A stretch of 30,465 nt of DNA, from positions 1 to 30,465 of the IMG/VR virus record IMGVR_UViG_3300045612_000066. The stretch is one strand, 5' to 3'. A program made the position numbers and the translations under genes. The notes below the pieces were generated by a model that saw only the letters and a list, made by a program, of their open reading frames with translations, was not told where the DNA came from and ran no database searches. Positions 1 through 9,654 of this stretch are shown here, one piece after another. Numbering within the stretch: the stretch's first letter is position 1; every line of letters starts with the position of its first letter. This stretch comes from a virus.

Positions 1-1084
1 CTTGCGCACCACCTACACCACCCCATGCACCATTGACATAGCCCTCAAACGAGTTAACAGAACTGTTATATCGAAAGTAACCGTTGGCTGGCGAGCCGTC
101 TCTCTGAGCAGTTGTGCCTGATGGGATTACGGCTGAACCAGTATCAGAAGTCTTAGCTACTTTATTAGCCGTCTCGGCCGCGGATGCCGCCGCCGCAGTA
201 GCGCTATTAGCCGCATTGCTTGCTTGCGTCGTTGCAGTTGATGCTGAAGAGCTGGCCGACGAGGCCGAACCAGCGGCGGCCGTTGCAGAGTTGCTCGCGT
301 TGGTTGCCTGGGTAGTTGCCGTTGATGCAGAACCTGCCGCATTAGAGGCCGACGTTGACGCGTTACTTGCTGAAGTGCTGGCCGCACTTGCACTTGCCGC
401 GGCCGCGGCCGCACTAGCGGCGGCAGCCGCCGCATCAACTAACAGGTCCCACTTTGTATAATCAGCATTTGAGCTAATTGGCGTCGTGCCGCTCGATGTA
501 TGGGCCGTGTTGCAACGGTAAACGTTTGCATTGCTGGAATCTTTTACCAGGTCACGGACGGTATAAGACTGTCCGGCGGCCCAGTTACCGCGCCAGTTAC
601 CAATCTCTTCACCTACCGTAGGATTGCCAGTTGAATCAAATGCCAGGATCTTGCCGGCGCGAGAAGTCTGTACCGGCAATACCATGTTGATCGATGCCGG
701 ATCCGTAACCGGGGCAATAATTGCACGTCCCAGGGCCTCGGCATTTTGTTGGTTGAAAATGGTTTGCTGATCTAGTTCAACGTTTAGCGATGCCGCAGTA
801 AAGTCGCCACCAGTTACGTAATCGGATGCGCGGGTAATGTCCCTGGCGCCGACAATCGTAATCCTCTTAGTGGATCCTGGGGCCAAATTAAAAGTAACAA
901 AACCTGTACCGTTCGCATTGATCGTTACCGTGTAATCTGTGGTGAGCGTCTTTAATACCGAGTCAATATAAACATCAATATCGGTTTGCGCCAATATTTC
1001 AAAGGTGAACGCATAGGGTCCTGTACCAGCCGAGCCGGTATAGACTACTCGTCTCACTACGGGCGATATTGGATAATCAGGCAT
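1..1084 (-). CDS. Tail fibre protein, T7 gp17-like N-terminus (partial, C-terminus off the left edge)
   Basis: The reading frame opens at ATG 1084 and stays open for 361 codons to the window edge, so the distal receptor-binding part is missing. SD AGGAG lies 7 nt before the ATG. Residues 1-110 look like the T7-type fibre domain that anchors the fibre to the tail: a YTGSAG..PYAFTFEIL start, then TDYTV and a LNVELDQQTIFNQQ helix. Residues about 160-215 hold a small aromatic module (GNWRGNW, GQSYTVRDLV, YRCNTAHTS, W) like the carbohydrate-binding-type modules common in fibres. Residues about 215-310 are an Ala/Ser/Thr/Asn coiled-coil-like stalk. The frame ends in a GTTAQRDGSP..GYFRYNS..FEGYVNGAW motif common in phage fibre and tail proteins. 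It is the last visible gene of the structural run, just downstream of the internal virion genes, as in T7-like phages. The domain order is seen; host specificity cannot be read. Confidence 0.88.
   Translation of the reverse strand, partial: MPDYPISPVVRRVVYTGSAGTGPYAFTFEILAQTDIDVYIDSVLKTLTTDYTVTINANGTGFVTFNLAPGSTKRITIVGARDITRASDYVTGGDFTAASLNVELDQQTIFNQQNAEALGRAIIAPVTDPASINMVLPVQTSRAGKILAFDSTGNPTVGEEIGNWRGNWAAGQSYTVRDLVKDSSNANVYRCNTAHTSSGTTPISSNADYTKWDLLVDAAAAAASAAAAAASASAASTSASNASTSASNAAGSASTATTQATNASNSATAAAGSASSASSSASTATTQASNAANSATAAAASAAETANKVAKTSDTGSAVIPSGTTAQRDGSPANGYFRYNSSVNSFEGYVNGAWGGVGGAQ
164..331 (-). repeat. Two tandem 28-residue repeats in the tail-fibre stalk
   Basis: Two 84-nt units (331-248 and 247-164) encode near-identical 28-residue segments, both starting SASTATTQ and containing NSATAAA. 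The nucleotides differ at third positions (for example acg gca act acc cag against act gca acg acg caa). The duplication is therefore old, or the protein repeat is selected. It probably lengthens the alpha-helical stalk. Confidence 0.7.
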
Positions 1085-1132
1085 TTTTTTCTCCTAAGAA
1101 TTTATACCTTAAAATGGTAAGTTTTTCCATCA

Positions 1133-3628
1133 TTATTTCCTTCTTGGCGGGGGTTCAGCCGTTAAACGCTCAAAATCCGGGGCGCGTTCCGGTTCAATAT
1201 CGCCTGGCGCCCACCAGTAACGCTGGCCAGTTTCGCGTCTGTAACGCGCTTCGAGTTCCGCCATCCGCTGTTTAGCGTCCGGATCGCCCCAAATTTGTAA
1301 ACGATCCAGGATCAGGCGCTCCAGTCCCAGGCGCAAATACCATATCGACGATCCTGGGGTATAGCGTCCAGCGTACGAAATCAGCTCCCGCATGAAGTGC
1401 GTATCCTTGCCGGTTGCTAGTTCCTGGACGTTGCCAATGGTAAGGCGGCGCGTATCATCTAAGAATCCGACGACTGGACCGGCAATAGTTTGCTCTAGCC
1501 CGCCGCCAAATCGGTTGACATCGTTAAATAGAAAATCTCCTAGGATGCCCAGGCCCCCGCCCTGAAGCAATGCGGCACCCCAAAACTCCGGCGTCATCAC
1601 GGTTCTTGGATCGCGCCCCTTGGTAATCTCTTTGAGTTGCATAGCCAAGGCGCCGAATAAAGTAGTCGAGATAACAAGGTCCGCGAAGTACGCGCCCCTC
1701 TTATTGAAGTTTTCCGTATTCACGGCGCGCATGACGTGTGTATTGAGTAGCGTTACCGGGAAGTTCTTATACATGGAAAACGACCTGGCGATTTCACCGA
1801 CAAACGTACCAGGACGGGATTCTCCGACCAGCATCACCCGGCCACGGATTGACGCAGAAGGCACGGCAAACTCCGTCTCCGACTGGATCATCTCCAGGAA
1901 TCGCGTCGCTAGATCGTCAGCTCGCCCTGGTTGCAAGTCGGTCCGTAAGGCAATTTCTTCAGGACGCAAAAACGTTGCTCCTTCATGCTCATACAACCCG
2001 GACGCCCGCATCACCTCCCAATTACCTTCGCCCAGGCCATATCGGCTTAAACTGTCCTGGAGCGGCTTGTCCAAATCTGCAAATTTTTTGGCAGCGTTAT
2101 CGGCCAAATAACCCATAAACTCCATGCCAAATGCCCAACGTCCGGCCTGGGTCCATGGAGATAAGCCGGTAATCCGCATCACCGTATCTGAGATCCGGCG
2201 TGTAATTTCAGGGCCGGTCATATCCCCGACGAATCGTGCCTGGGCCGCCGCAACACTTGTCCAGTTTTCAGCGATCAATCCCAGGCGCGATGCAAGACGC
2301 CCTTTCTCTTCAATGTTGAGCGGGACTAGGTTATCGGCGATCCGTTTAATTACGTCCGCAGTAGGGATGCCGGAAGTTTTAGCGGCAATACGCTGGAAGT
2401 TAATATCGGTTAATGCGGAGACGGCGGCCGCGCCAAGTTGCGCCGACTGAAGTATTTGGCGCAAGCCGGCAAAGCCCCTGGCCACCGTGCCATCGACGGG
2501 TGATGACGTAGATCCGTTAAGAATCGCGTACATCGAATCAAACATGCCCAGCTCTTTATTGGCCTTTTCGACCATCTTGCTTTCCGGATTGTTTGCCTCT
2601 TTGATCTTGGCGTCTTGCATGACGGTTTGATGGATATACCGCACCGTCGCATTAGGGTTAGGCCCGAGTATTTCCATCATAGCAATATCTCTGGACATTC
2701 CTTCCAGGTGATTAACCATCGTAACGAATGGTTCCGGGTTACCGAATTTCTCCTGGTACTCTAGCCAAGCATCGGCATTCTTAAATGCCAGGAATCGATG
2801 ATCCTGGTGACGGGTGGCAAGAGACCGGCCACCACCAGCTCCGGATGGTTTAACTTTGTTCCAGCCTTCCGTCGCAATGGAATCAAATACCTGGGCGAGA
2901 GCCAGCTCTAGGCGCTCCGGCGTAAACTTTAAGCCAGTACGCTCATCAACCATCTTTTCCGGATCTAGGCGCTCACGGATAAAATTGGTCCACTCCTCCC
3001 GTCCAGCTTTGCGCACCAGCATCGAATCATGGATCTGAGGCATACCCCAATCACTTCTCTTCGAAATCGCACCGCCGGCCGCGTTAAAGCGCTGACGGGC
3101 ATATTCCGCGGCAGTTGACCAGGATTGTGCCAACTCTTTTGCGGCGACTGATCCGGTGTCCTCGCCAAATACTTCGCGCACTAAGTCCTTGGCCATCGCT
3201 TTATTACCCAAGCTACCGGTTACTCCGCGCCTTCTAAAAGCTCCCAAGACGTCATCCATCTTTGAATAAATTTGTCCGAGTACGGCTTTGCGACGTGCCT
3301 CGACGTTGGAATACTTAGCAAACTCGTCGCGATCAAGCAATGCCTGCGCGGCCTTTCCTAGACTTTCTCCGCCGGCATACTGGTTTATGTCAAAACTGAT
3401 CTTTTGCCAGTTACGGATTTGCAACAATTTCACGCGTTTCTTTTCAATCGCCTCTTTTTGCAATGCGTCAAAAGTATCTTTTGCGGCCTGAGTGCTTGCC
3501 TGGATGGGGTCCATCTTTTTGGCGTACTCCGCCTCTAGTTCATCAAATAAACCTCTAGCCTTGGCGGCCTGATCCGATGAGAGTTTTCCCTCATTCTCGC
3601 CGTTTGTAATACATTCTCTGAAGCTCAT
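1133..3628 (-). CDS. Internal virion / ejection protein (gp16-position), 831 aa
   Basis: This is a large protein between the other internal virion proteins and the tail fibre, the position of T7 gp16. It starts MSFRECITNGENEGKLS and continues with a charged helical region (LFDELEAEYAKK), a start typical of podovirus internal virion proteins that I recognise by pattern only. The C-terminal third has hydrophobic stretches (DLVISTTLFGALAMQL; a Gly-rich ALLQGGGLGILGDFLF), as expected for a protein that enters or crosses a membrane on ejection. I see no lysozyme or transglycosylase motif, unlike T7 gp16. An upstream in-frame GTG at 3637 is possible. I prefer ATG 3628 because it forms an ATGA overlap with the TGA of the preceding gene, the same coupling used elsewhere in this operon, and AGGG lies upstream. 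The function is inferred from size and position. Confidence 0.7.
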   Translation of the reverse strand: MSFRECITNGENEGKLSSDQAAKARGLFDELEAEYAKKMDPIQASTQAAKDTFDALQKEAIEKKRVKLLQIRNWQKISFDINQYAGGESLGKAAQALLDRDEFAKYSNVEARRKAVLGQIYSKMDDVLGAFRRRGVTGSLGNKAMAKDLVREVFGEDTGSVAAKELAQSWSTAAEYARQRFNAAGGAISKRSDWGMPQIHDSMLVRKAGREEWTNFIRERLDPEKMVDERTGLKFTPERLELALAQVFDSIATEGWNKVKPSGAGGGRSLATRHQDHRFLAFKNADAWLEYQEKFGNPEPFVTMVNHLEGMSRDIAMMEILGPNPNATVRYIHQTVMQDAKIKEANNPESKMVEKANKELGMFDSMYAILNGSTSSPVDGTVARGFAGLRQILQSAQLGAAAVSALTDINFQRIAAKTSGIPTADVIKRIADNLVPLNIEEKGRLASRLGLIAENWTSVAAAQARFVGDMTGPEITRRISDTVMRITGLSPWTQAGRWAFGMEFMGYLADNAAKKFADLDKPLQDSLSRYGLGEGNWEVMRASGLYEHEGATFLRPEEIALRTDLQPGRADDLATRFLEMIQSETEFAVPSASIRGRVMLVGESRPGTFVGEIARSFSMYKNFPVTLLNTHVMRAVNTENFNKRGAYFADLVISTTLFGALAMQLKEITKGRDPRTVMTPEFWGAALLQGGGLGILGDFLFNDVNRFGGGLEQTIAGPVVGFLDDTRRLTIGNVQELATGKDTHFMRELISYAGRYTPGSSIWYLRLGLERLILDRLQIWGDPDAKQRMAELEARYRRETGQRYWWAPGDIEPERAPDFERLTAEPPPRRK

Positions 3629-6600
3629 TTGACGCACCCTACCAAACGCTCTAACATTGATCTGTCCTGTTCGAAGTCGTCCAAAATTTGTCTTACAGTT
3701 TGCACCTCCGATATTCTCTCACCGGTTACTGGGTCAATTCGCTCGGCAATTGGTACTTCCAGGTTCATTAGATCCGGGTTGCGGTTGCCGCCTGTACCAA
3801 TCTGTGCTAGAGTTAAGTCAGGAGTGTCCTTTATGAAATCATCTAAAAAAGTAGAATTTCTCGACGTTGAAGGGATCCCGGTAACGCTCGGCTCGGTTTC
3901 GGGTTTTACTGGCTTTTGCGCCGCTTGGGACAAAGATTCACCAAGACCCTTCCCAGCGGATTCGGCATTGCGCAATGGCGCACCAATTGATAAAGCAGAG
4001 TTTGAACGATTGAGAACGGCTGCAAACGCCTCATCATAGGCAAGTACCATTTCCGCATTTATCTTATTTATTTGATCCTGTTCAGCTAAGGTCGGTTGAC
4101 GCTCCTCATCTAAAATACGGCGCAAGATGCCATCACGGGTTTTATACATATCGTGATACTTATCTTTGACCTTCATAAATTCAGGAATGCTAATCTGCAC
4201 TTCTGCAATATGACCTTCAATCTCGACATTCATCTTAATATCGCGATAGCCACCATCGAGCGCCTTGACCTTGGGATCGAGTAGATTTCTAAATCCACTA
4301 TCTAGGACGCGATACTGTGAGCGCAATTCTCTTAGTGCAACTCCGGCTTGCTGAAAGTTGTCAACGATAATCGCTGCGCGCAGTAAGTCCTTAATCATCG
4401 TTGCGTCGCCAGCATAGTCGAATATAATTTTCTCGACTGCTCGACTAGATCCTTTAAGACCTGCGGCTTTGTATTCACCATTGACCGTATTTGCGATCGT
4501 ACGATTTATTGCATCGAACTGTTCTTTACGCAATGCGGCGTCTTGGTATAGATTACGCAGAATCGTTTGCGCATCAGGTGTCAACGGCGCAAGATGATCC
4601 GGATTAAGGGACTTGGACACATACTCGTCAACGGTAATCGGTTTGCCGCCATTGGGTAAATTACCCAGGAGATCACCTTCCAGGATGTCACCCTGGTTCT
4701 TAGCGCCAGTGGATCCTGGACCTTCATCAAATAACTTTAGCTCGTCTGCGCCTGGTTCTGTGAATCGATTGCTTTGCGACGGAGTTGTGAAATCGCCGCG
4801 ATCTCCGCCATTTGGTAGCCTTTCATAACTCCCGTCCTCAATTGCTCGGCGGACGCTTTCGGTAAACTCGCGGACGTAAGTTTCAATTTTGGTTCCGCCA
4901 TTGTCTTTCCACGCCTTGGCGATTCGGGTGAGATTGTCTGAGATGGGTCCCCGGACGTTTGCGTTATTTTCAATGATAGCGATTGCTTTGCCATAAATAG
5001 ACTCTTTCTCTTCGTTGCTTAGTTTTGCCAGGGTATTGCCGGCCTGTTCAATATCGGTTGCATTCTTAACCAGGGTTTCAAATAGTTGTTTATCCTTGCG
5101 CAATTCTTTCATTGCGCGATCAAGAATCTTGGCCCGCTCCAGGAATAGGCTTTCGGCAATATCCTCATCACCGAATAGACCAGCTTGCTCGGTTTTAACA
5201 AATCCGGCCTCTCTAGCCTGGCGTACGATCTGCTCGGCCTGGACCGCGTTAGCGGGTTCCAGGCGACGCAAGAGTTGTAGGATGGCCAATTGCTGGGCCT
5301 CATCGGTGATATACCGGCCAACGATTGATCCGAAATGCGGTGGCACTACATCGTTGACCACGGCATTAAATGCTTTAGGCCCCAGTTGCGACAGTTCGTT
5401 TGCTTGCTTAACGAATTGAGACCTAGGTGGCAATGACTTAATCAGCTCAGGCGCATCTCTCAGAATCTTGGCGGCATCGATTAAAGTGCCAGTACCTTCT
5501 GCCAGGTTCTTACCAGCGGCCGTTGCCCTGGCATAAGCCGGATCAAATCCATCTACTTCGCGAATCTTAAATGCGTAAATTTGAATATCTTGAGTTGGAT
5601 CTGTTTCCTGCAAACGTTTTGCCAATCCTAATCGTTGATGGCCATCCGCAATAAACGTACGTCCATCGGCAAATTCATACACGATAGCGGTATTAGCTTT
5701 TACTGGATCCCACTTGGTTATATCCTTGAGCCGCTCAGTAACGCCCATTACATCGCCGCCAGCTTTAAACTGGAATAGTTCGGCATCAACTAGCAAATCT
5801 TTTGGCTTGTACGCAAAAATCTCGCCGTTAAGATTGTCATGGAAAAATATATCTTTTGGCGAAATGATTGCGCTTTCAGGCGGAGCATTAGTGATCTTCG
5901 TTGAATTACCATCGAGTGCGGCGTTATACGATTGATCGACGCGGGCGTTATGTTCCAGGTTACCGGCATCATCTTTTAAAACATTGCCCTGGTTAACGGT
6001 TGCGTCAATCTCGTCAAGCTCTTTAATTATCTTGACATCGGGATCAATCTCATACGGACGGCCTTCGCGAGCTGCTCTAAATTTATTGAGCGCCTCGATG
6101 CCGTCAATCAATTGACGCTTAGTAAACTGTACGGCTGGCCTTGCACCCATAACGCCGGCCGTAATAACTCCAGCACCGGCGGCGGCCGTTCCTACGTTAG
6201 CCAGGAATGTTCTGTAATCGTATGGCAAATCAAGTGTCTTATACCAGTCTGCCACCTCAATTTGCGTTACGGCTTCAGCTCCACCATTCAATACTGCCTG
6301 GCGCAATGATTCTCTTAGAATTGTCGTACCAGCTCCCCTTGTTACATATAGGTCACCAGCAGTAATCGCAATATTTGGTAAGTCCGTTAATACGGCCGTT
6401 GCGCCGCCAGCTACGTCACCAAACCACCCGCCTAGGGTTTGACGTGCCGCTACATCGGCATTCACGTCACCGGCTTTAATAGCGCTCTTTTTAGCTCTTT
6501 CAAATAATGCGTCGTTGTCCAGGTTAATCAGTTCCGGGAATGTATCAGGACGCTCTTTAATAAAATCAAAAATTTGCTTTGAATAGTTTGTGTAGGCGCG

Positions 6601-6861
6601 CTCACCAAATCCACGCTCGGCCGTTACTTGGTTAAAATAATTGCTAGGATTAAAAAACTTGGTACCAGTCTTGTCCTGGATCTCTTTAACAATCGGATCC
6701 CATTGTTCTTTGAGATTGATTGCGCGCGAATCAGTTCGATTCAGTTTTAAATTTGCCTGGTATGCGGCGTTGAAGTTTTCTAAGAAACCAGTATCTTCTC
6801 CGCCTTTAAGCGGAGAAAAAGGAGTTGCTGATAGATTGGGTTCGTCAAAAACAAAACTCAT
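3625..6861 (-). CDS. Large internal virion protein with ParB-like motif and RelA/SpoT-synthetase-like domain, 1078 aa
   Basis: This multi-domain protein sits in the internal-virion block, with ATGA overlaps to both neighbours. Residues 1-330 resemble a structural N-terminus, with a Gly/Ala-rich hydrophobic stretch near 225-245. Around residues 395-440 is a ParB/sulfiredoxin-like segment: FADGRTFIADGHQRLGLAKR, with the DGHQR core at 406-410. Residues about 640-760 are charged and low in complexity. Residues about 790-910 match the layout of the RelA/SpoT nucleotidyltransferase fold: LKGSSRAVEKI (K803, R807, K811), then IKDLLRAAIIVD (D825, R828), GYRDIK (G871, Y872), EVQI (E887, Q889) and YHDMYK (H903). 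In RelA-type synthetases the matching elements are the K..SI..K helix, D..GIR, GY..IH, VEIQIR and a His/Tyr helix. Mosaic proteins like this are known in phages as polyvalent proteins. Catalytic competence is unproven, and the domain calls rest on motifs only. Confidence 0.68.
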   Translation of the reverse strand: MSFVFDEPNLSATPFSPLKGGEDTGFLENFNAAYQANLKLNRTDSRAINLKEQWDPIVKEIQDKTGTKFFNPSNYFNQVTAERGFGERAYTNYSKQIFDFIKERPDTFPELINLDNDALFERAKKSAIKAGDVNADVAARQTLGGWFGDVAGGATAVLTDLPNIAITAGDLYVTRGAGTTILRESLRQAVLNGGAEAVTQIEVADWYKTLDLPYDYRTFLANVGTAAAGAGVITAGVMGARPAVQFTKRQLIDGIEALNKFRAAREGRPYEIDPDVKIIKELDEIDATVNQGNVLKDDAGNLEHNARVDQSYNAALDGNSTKITNAPPESAIISPKDIFFHDNLNGEIFAYKPKDLLVDAELFQFKAGGDVMGVTERLKDITKWDPVKANTAIVYEFADGRTFIADGHQRLGLAKRLQETDPTQDIQIYAFKIREVDGFDPAYARATAAGKNLAEGTGTLIDAAKILRDAPELIKSLPPRSQFVKQANELSQLGPKAFNAVVNDVVPPHFGSIVGRYITDEAQQLAILQLLRRLEPANAVQAEQIVRQAREAGFVKTEQAGLFGDEDIAESLFLERAKILDRAMKELRKDKQLFETLVKNATDIEQAGNTLAKLSNEEKESIYGKAIAIIENNANVRGPISDNLTRIAKAWKDNGGTKIETYVREFTESVRRAIEDGSYERLPNGGDRGDFTTPSQSNRFTEPGADELKLFDEGPGSTGAKNQGDILEGDLLGNLPNGGKPITVDEYVSKSLNPDHLAPLTPDAQTILRNLYQDAALRKEQFDAINRTIANTVNGEYKAAGLKGSSRAVEKIIFDYAGDATMIKDLLRAAIIVDNFQQAGVALRELRSQYRVLDSGFRNLLDPKVKALDGGYRDIKMNVEIEGHIAEVQISIPEFMKVKDKYHDMYKTRDGILRRILDEERQPTLAEQDQINKINAEMVLAYDEAFAAVLNRSNSALSIGAPLRNAESAGKGLGESLSQAAQKPVKPETEPSVTGIPSTSRNSTFLDDFIKDTPDLTLAQIGTGGNRNPDLMNLEVPIAERIDPVTGERISEVQTVRQILDDFEQDRSMLERLVGCVK

Positions 6862-9116
6862 TTAATTTTTTCTCTTTGCTTAACGCGATCTGCCAGTTCA
6901 CGAAAGTTAACCACTAAGGCTGACTTATCTTTAATAGTAAATGCCAATGGGCTAGTTTTGCCGCGATAATCTTCGTAATACAAAACGGCGCGATCTGTAT
7001 CGATAAATGCTGGATAACCTTTACGCAAGCGCTCGATCGTAAACTTCCTGCCCTGGTCATCTTCGGGTAAACCATTAGAGACTGCGGCAAAATCATCGTA
7101 CGTCGCACGATCAATAATGTCTTTAAAACTGTCTTGTGCGATATTATTCGGAATCGGGATACGTGTGCCGCGATATTCAATAATCCCACCGTATGCTTTA
7201 CCGTTTTTAGCAATGGTCATGCCTGACGCCTCTTGGAATGCTTGTTTGTACATATCCTCATCAAATGTTGACTTGCCGGCCACGATAGCGCGCTGGGTAT
7301 AAATGTTGTCAGCAGTTTCAATAATTGCGGAACGTGTCTTAGGAACAAACGCATAGGCACCTCCTAGTTGATCGGTAATTATATTTTTCTTAATTGCCGC
7401 ATCACCAGTACCTTGAAACGGTTTATTACCAGCCTGGCTTTGGCGCATACCATTAAGAGCATCATATACAGTCAATTTGCTTGCGCCGGACAAAACCAGG
7501 CCGCCAGCATGAGCAAACTCCGGTGCAAACTTTGATATCTCGTTCATAGCATTAAGGGAATTCTTTCCGAATCCCTGGTTTATTACACCTAGCAATGTAA
7601 TCTGTTGATCGGGAGTTGCAGTTTGTAAGAATGTCGTAAGAGCGGCCGCCTCATCTTGGGAGAAGTATTTTGGAGAAGAGTTCATGCTGGCCGCAAATGA
7701 TTTTGATTGAGTAACGCGCTCACCAATCTGCTTTATTAAATCAACGGGTGCCGCCGCAAAGTTTAGTGTTTTGACTTGTGCAAATCCGGTTTGATTCATG
7801 TAACCGACTGGATCCTTTTCCAGCATAGTCATTTTATGACTTAGGGTTTTTTGCGCTACGTCAGTCAGCATAGCCTGCTCAATAGTTGACCCACCCTGAA
7901 TTCTAGTTTGTGCTTCGCGCACATAATCGCCTAATTGAATAGGTGACATTTTATTAAAAGCAATTGATTGTTGACGTAACAAGCTTAAGTAATTGGCCCG
8001 GCGCATGACGTCGTCATTGATTGGCAAACCCAAATTTCTTGCGCGTCCCATCAATTCACTTATAACGGATTCGCTTGGCACCTGGCCAAGAGAAAAAATT
8101 TTCAATGTTTCATTAATATCGGATTTTAGTTCTGCGCGCAATGATTTAGCTTGTGCGCCTATAGAGCGTAGATCCGCTTCAATCTCATTAACCAAGGCGC
8201 CCATGCGGCTTACATCGATGCCGCGCGTAATCCGATTTTTTTTAGTTGGGGTGCCAGCTTCATCATAAAGGGCACCAATTGGACCAGCTCCGATATCAGC
8301 TTTAACACGTTTTAAAAATTCTGCTTTGTTGGGTGCCTTATCGTATTCTTTTCTAAAGCGCGCAATATGTGCTTGCTCTGTAATTTTTTGCATATAGCGC
8401 TCAACCTCAGGTGGAGGCAGACTACCGGCGATTGCCGTTTTTTTAATCTCTTGCAATTCCGCAAATAACATCTTTTCGCCATCTATCACTCCGCTACTCA
8501 TTATGCGGATGGCGTCCTCGCCACGCTGATCTAATGCCGCTAATGCAGTTGCTTTAATTTGCTGGGCTACACGGTCGTTATGTTTTTCTGATATTTCTAA
8601 GAATGCGACATTCTTCATCCGATCTAAATCGCTAGCTACGCGGCCACGCAATTTGGGATGAAGTAGGGTAGTTAAGGATTCGAGGCCGTCACGAACGTCG
8701 GATGCCTCCGATAAAAATTGAATTGGATCAGCATTCGGATTATTTTTAAACGCATTCAGTTTTTCAGTTAATAGTCTGCGTCCATCGTTTTGCAATTGCA
8801 ATGCGACCAGTTCGTTTGCCTGTTCGTAAGCGGCTTTGTCGTAAACGGTTGTGGGCGCTCCAGCTTCTTTTCTATAACCTAGTTCCTGCTGTGCTTGCTC
8901 CGGAGTTTGTATAGAAGCCCGACCCTTTTGCTCGGCTTGTTCAAAACCTATTTTTTGAGCAAATGAAATTACACGATCGAGACCTTCATTTGTCGATGCG
9001 GCAATATTTTTGCTCTCGCGCATAAGGGGACCATAATCAATGGTCGGGGATGCGGCCGCACGATAAGGATCTACCTGAATTCCTAGTGGTTGATATCGCG
9101 GAAGTCTTTCGGCCAT
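6858..9116 (-). CDS. Internal virion protein (gp15-position), 752 aa
   Basis: A long, mostly alpha-helical, charged protein between the gp14-position gene and the 1078-aa protein. It begins MAERLPRYQPLGIQVDPY, a proline-containing extended N-terminus like those of T7 gp15-type internal core proteins, followed by repeated helical stretches (for example AYEQANELVALQLQNDGRRL). No enzymatic motif, signal peptide or membrane segment stands out. The length (752 aa) is close to T7 gp15 (about 747 aa). ATG 9116 lies 2 nt after the TAA of the upstream gene, and its TGA overlaps the next ATG (ATGA), so translation is probably coupled through this block. The role as a core protein ejected into the cell during infection is inferred from order and size; sequence similarity to gp15 was not tested. 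Confidence 0.65.
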   Translation of the reverse strand: MAERLPRYQPLGIQVDPYRAAASPTIDYGPLMRESKNIAASTNEGLDRVISFAQKIGFEQAEQKGRASIQTPEQAQQELGYRKEAGAPTTVYDKAAYEQANELVALQLQNDGRRLLTEKLNAFKNNPNADPIQFLSEASDVRDGLESLTTLLHPKLRGRVASDLDRMKNVAFLEISEKHNDRVAQQIKATALAALDQRGEDAIRIMSSGVIDGEKMLFAELQEIKKTAIAGSLPPPEVERYMQKITEQAHIARFRKEYDKAPNKAEFLKRVKADIGAGPIGALYDEAGTPTKKNRITRGIDVSRMGALVNEIEADLRSIGAQAKSLRAELKSDINETLKIFSLGQVPSESVISELMGRARNLGLPINDDVMRRANYLSLLRQQSIAFNKMSPIQLGDYVREAQTRIQGGSTIEQAMLTDVAQKTLSHKMTMLEKDPVGYMNQTGFAQVKTLNFAAAPVDLIKQIGERVTQSKSFAASMNSSPKYFSQDEAAALTTFLQTATPDQQITLLGVINQGFGKNSLNAMNEISKFAPEFAHAGGLVLSGASKLTVYDALNGMRQSQAGNKPFQGTGDAAIKKNIITDQLGGAYAFVPKTRSAIIETADNIYTQRAIVAGKSTFDEDMYKQAFQEASGMTIAKNGKAYGGIIEYRGTRIPIPNNIAQDSFKDIIDRATYDDFAAVSNGLPEDDQGRKFTIERLRKGYPAFIDTDRAVLYYEDYRGKTSPLAFTIKDKSALVVNFRELADRVKQREKIK

Positions 9117-9118
9117 GA

Positions 9119-9652
9119 TTAGAATCCAAATAAAGAATACTTGCCGCCAGGTCCGCCAGCCGTAGCATACGCCGCTCCAGCCTTGCCGACGGTTCCAATA
9201 GCGTTATAAAAACCTGCTTGCGCGGCCGCACTTCCGGATGTGCGCAAAATGTTGGCATTTGCTTCGCCTTGGTATTTATAAACATTGGCCTGGAATGCCG
9301 CCGAAGAAGCGGCCAATTTTGCATTTTCTTGAGAAATGTCAAATTCGGTGTAGCCCTCACGCAATGCGTAGGTTTGCAACGATCCAGCCGATCCACCAAA
9401 TGGATCAATCGCGCCGGCGCCAGCTCTTGCGCGTACAGTAGAGATAGTTCTGTTTAAATTGGTAAGCGTTTTTAATCCTTCATTCCGCGCCCGAATAGCT
9501 TCAGTTCGGCCCTGCATTCTTGCTTGTTCAGCCTGAAACTGAGCTTGTTGTTGAGCTTGTTGGGCTTGTGCGTTATAAATTTGTTGTTGCGTAATTCCTT
9601 GTTGAATTTGACCAACGGCGGAAATAGCTGAAGCGACAAGGGCAAGTTCCAT
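9119..9652 (-). CDS. Internal virion protein B-like (gp14-position), 177 aa
   Basis: The small first member of the internal virion block, directly after tail tubular protein B, as T7 gp14 (196 aa) follows gp13 and the tubular genes. The N-terminus is mildly hydrophobic (MELALVASAISAVGQIQQG). It is followed by a strongly Gln/Ala-rich coiled coil (residues about 18-60, TQQQIYNAQAQQAQQQAQ...), then GAGAIDPFGGSAGSLQTYALREG and a Gly/Ala-rich C-terminus ending KYSLFGF. This Q-rich coil followed by a SGS.....A..G.......... region is typical of podovirus gp14-type proteins, which in T7 form the outer-membrane part of the DNA channel. SD AGGACA precedes ATG 9652. Family placement is by pattern. Confidence 0.72.
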   Translation of the reverse strand: MELALVASAISAVGQIQQGITQQQIYNAQAQQAQQQAQFQAEQARMQGRTEAIRARNEGLKTLTNLNRTISTVRARAGAGAIDPFGGSAGSLQTYALREGYTEFDISQENAKLAASSAAFQANVYKYQGEANANILRTSGSAAAQAGFYNAIGTVGKAGAAYATAGGPGGKYSLFGF

Positions 9653-9654
9653 GA

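Noticed and set aside
114-461. 115-aa Ala/Leu/Val-rich open frame on the plus strand
   Set aside because: It is the antisense of the Ala/Ser-rich fibre stalk; the bias of the real gene keeps the opposite strand open. No SD or neighbours.
3629-3637. In-frame GTG start for the 831-aa internal virion protein
   Set aside because: ATG 3628 gives the ATGA coupling used throughout the operon, and its upstream AGGG is better spaced.
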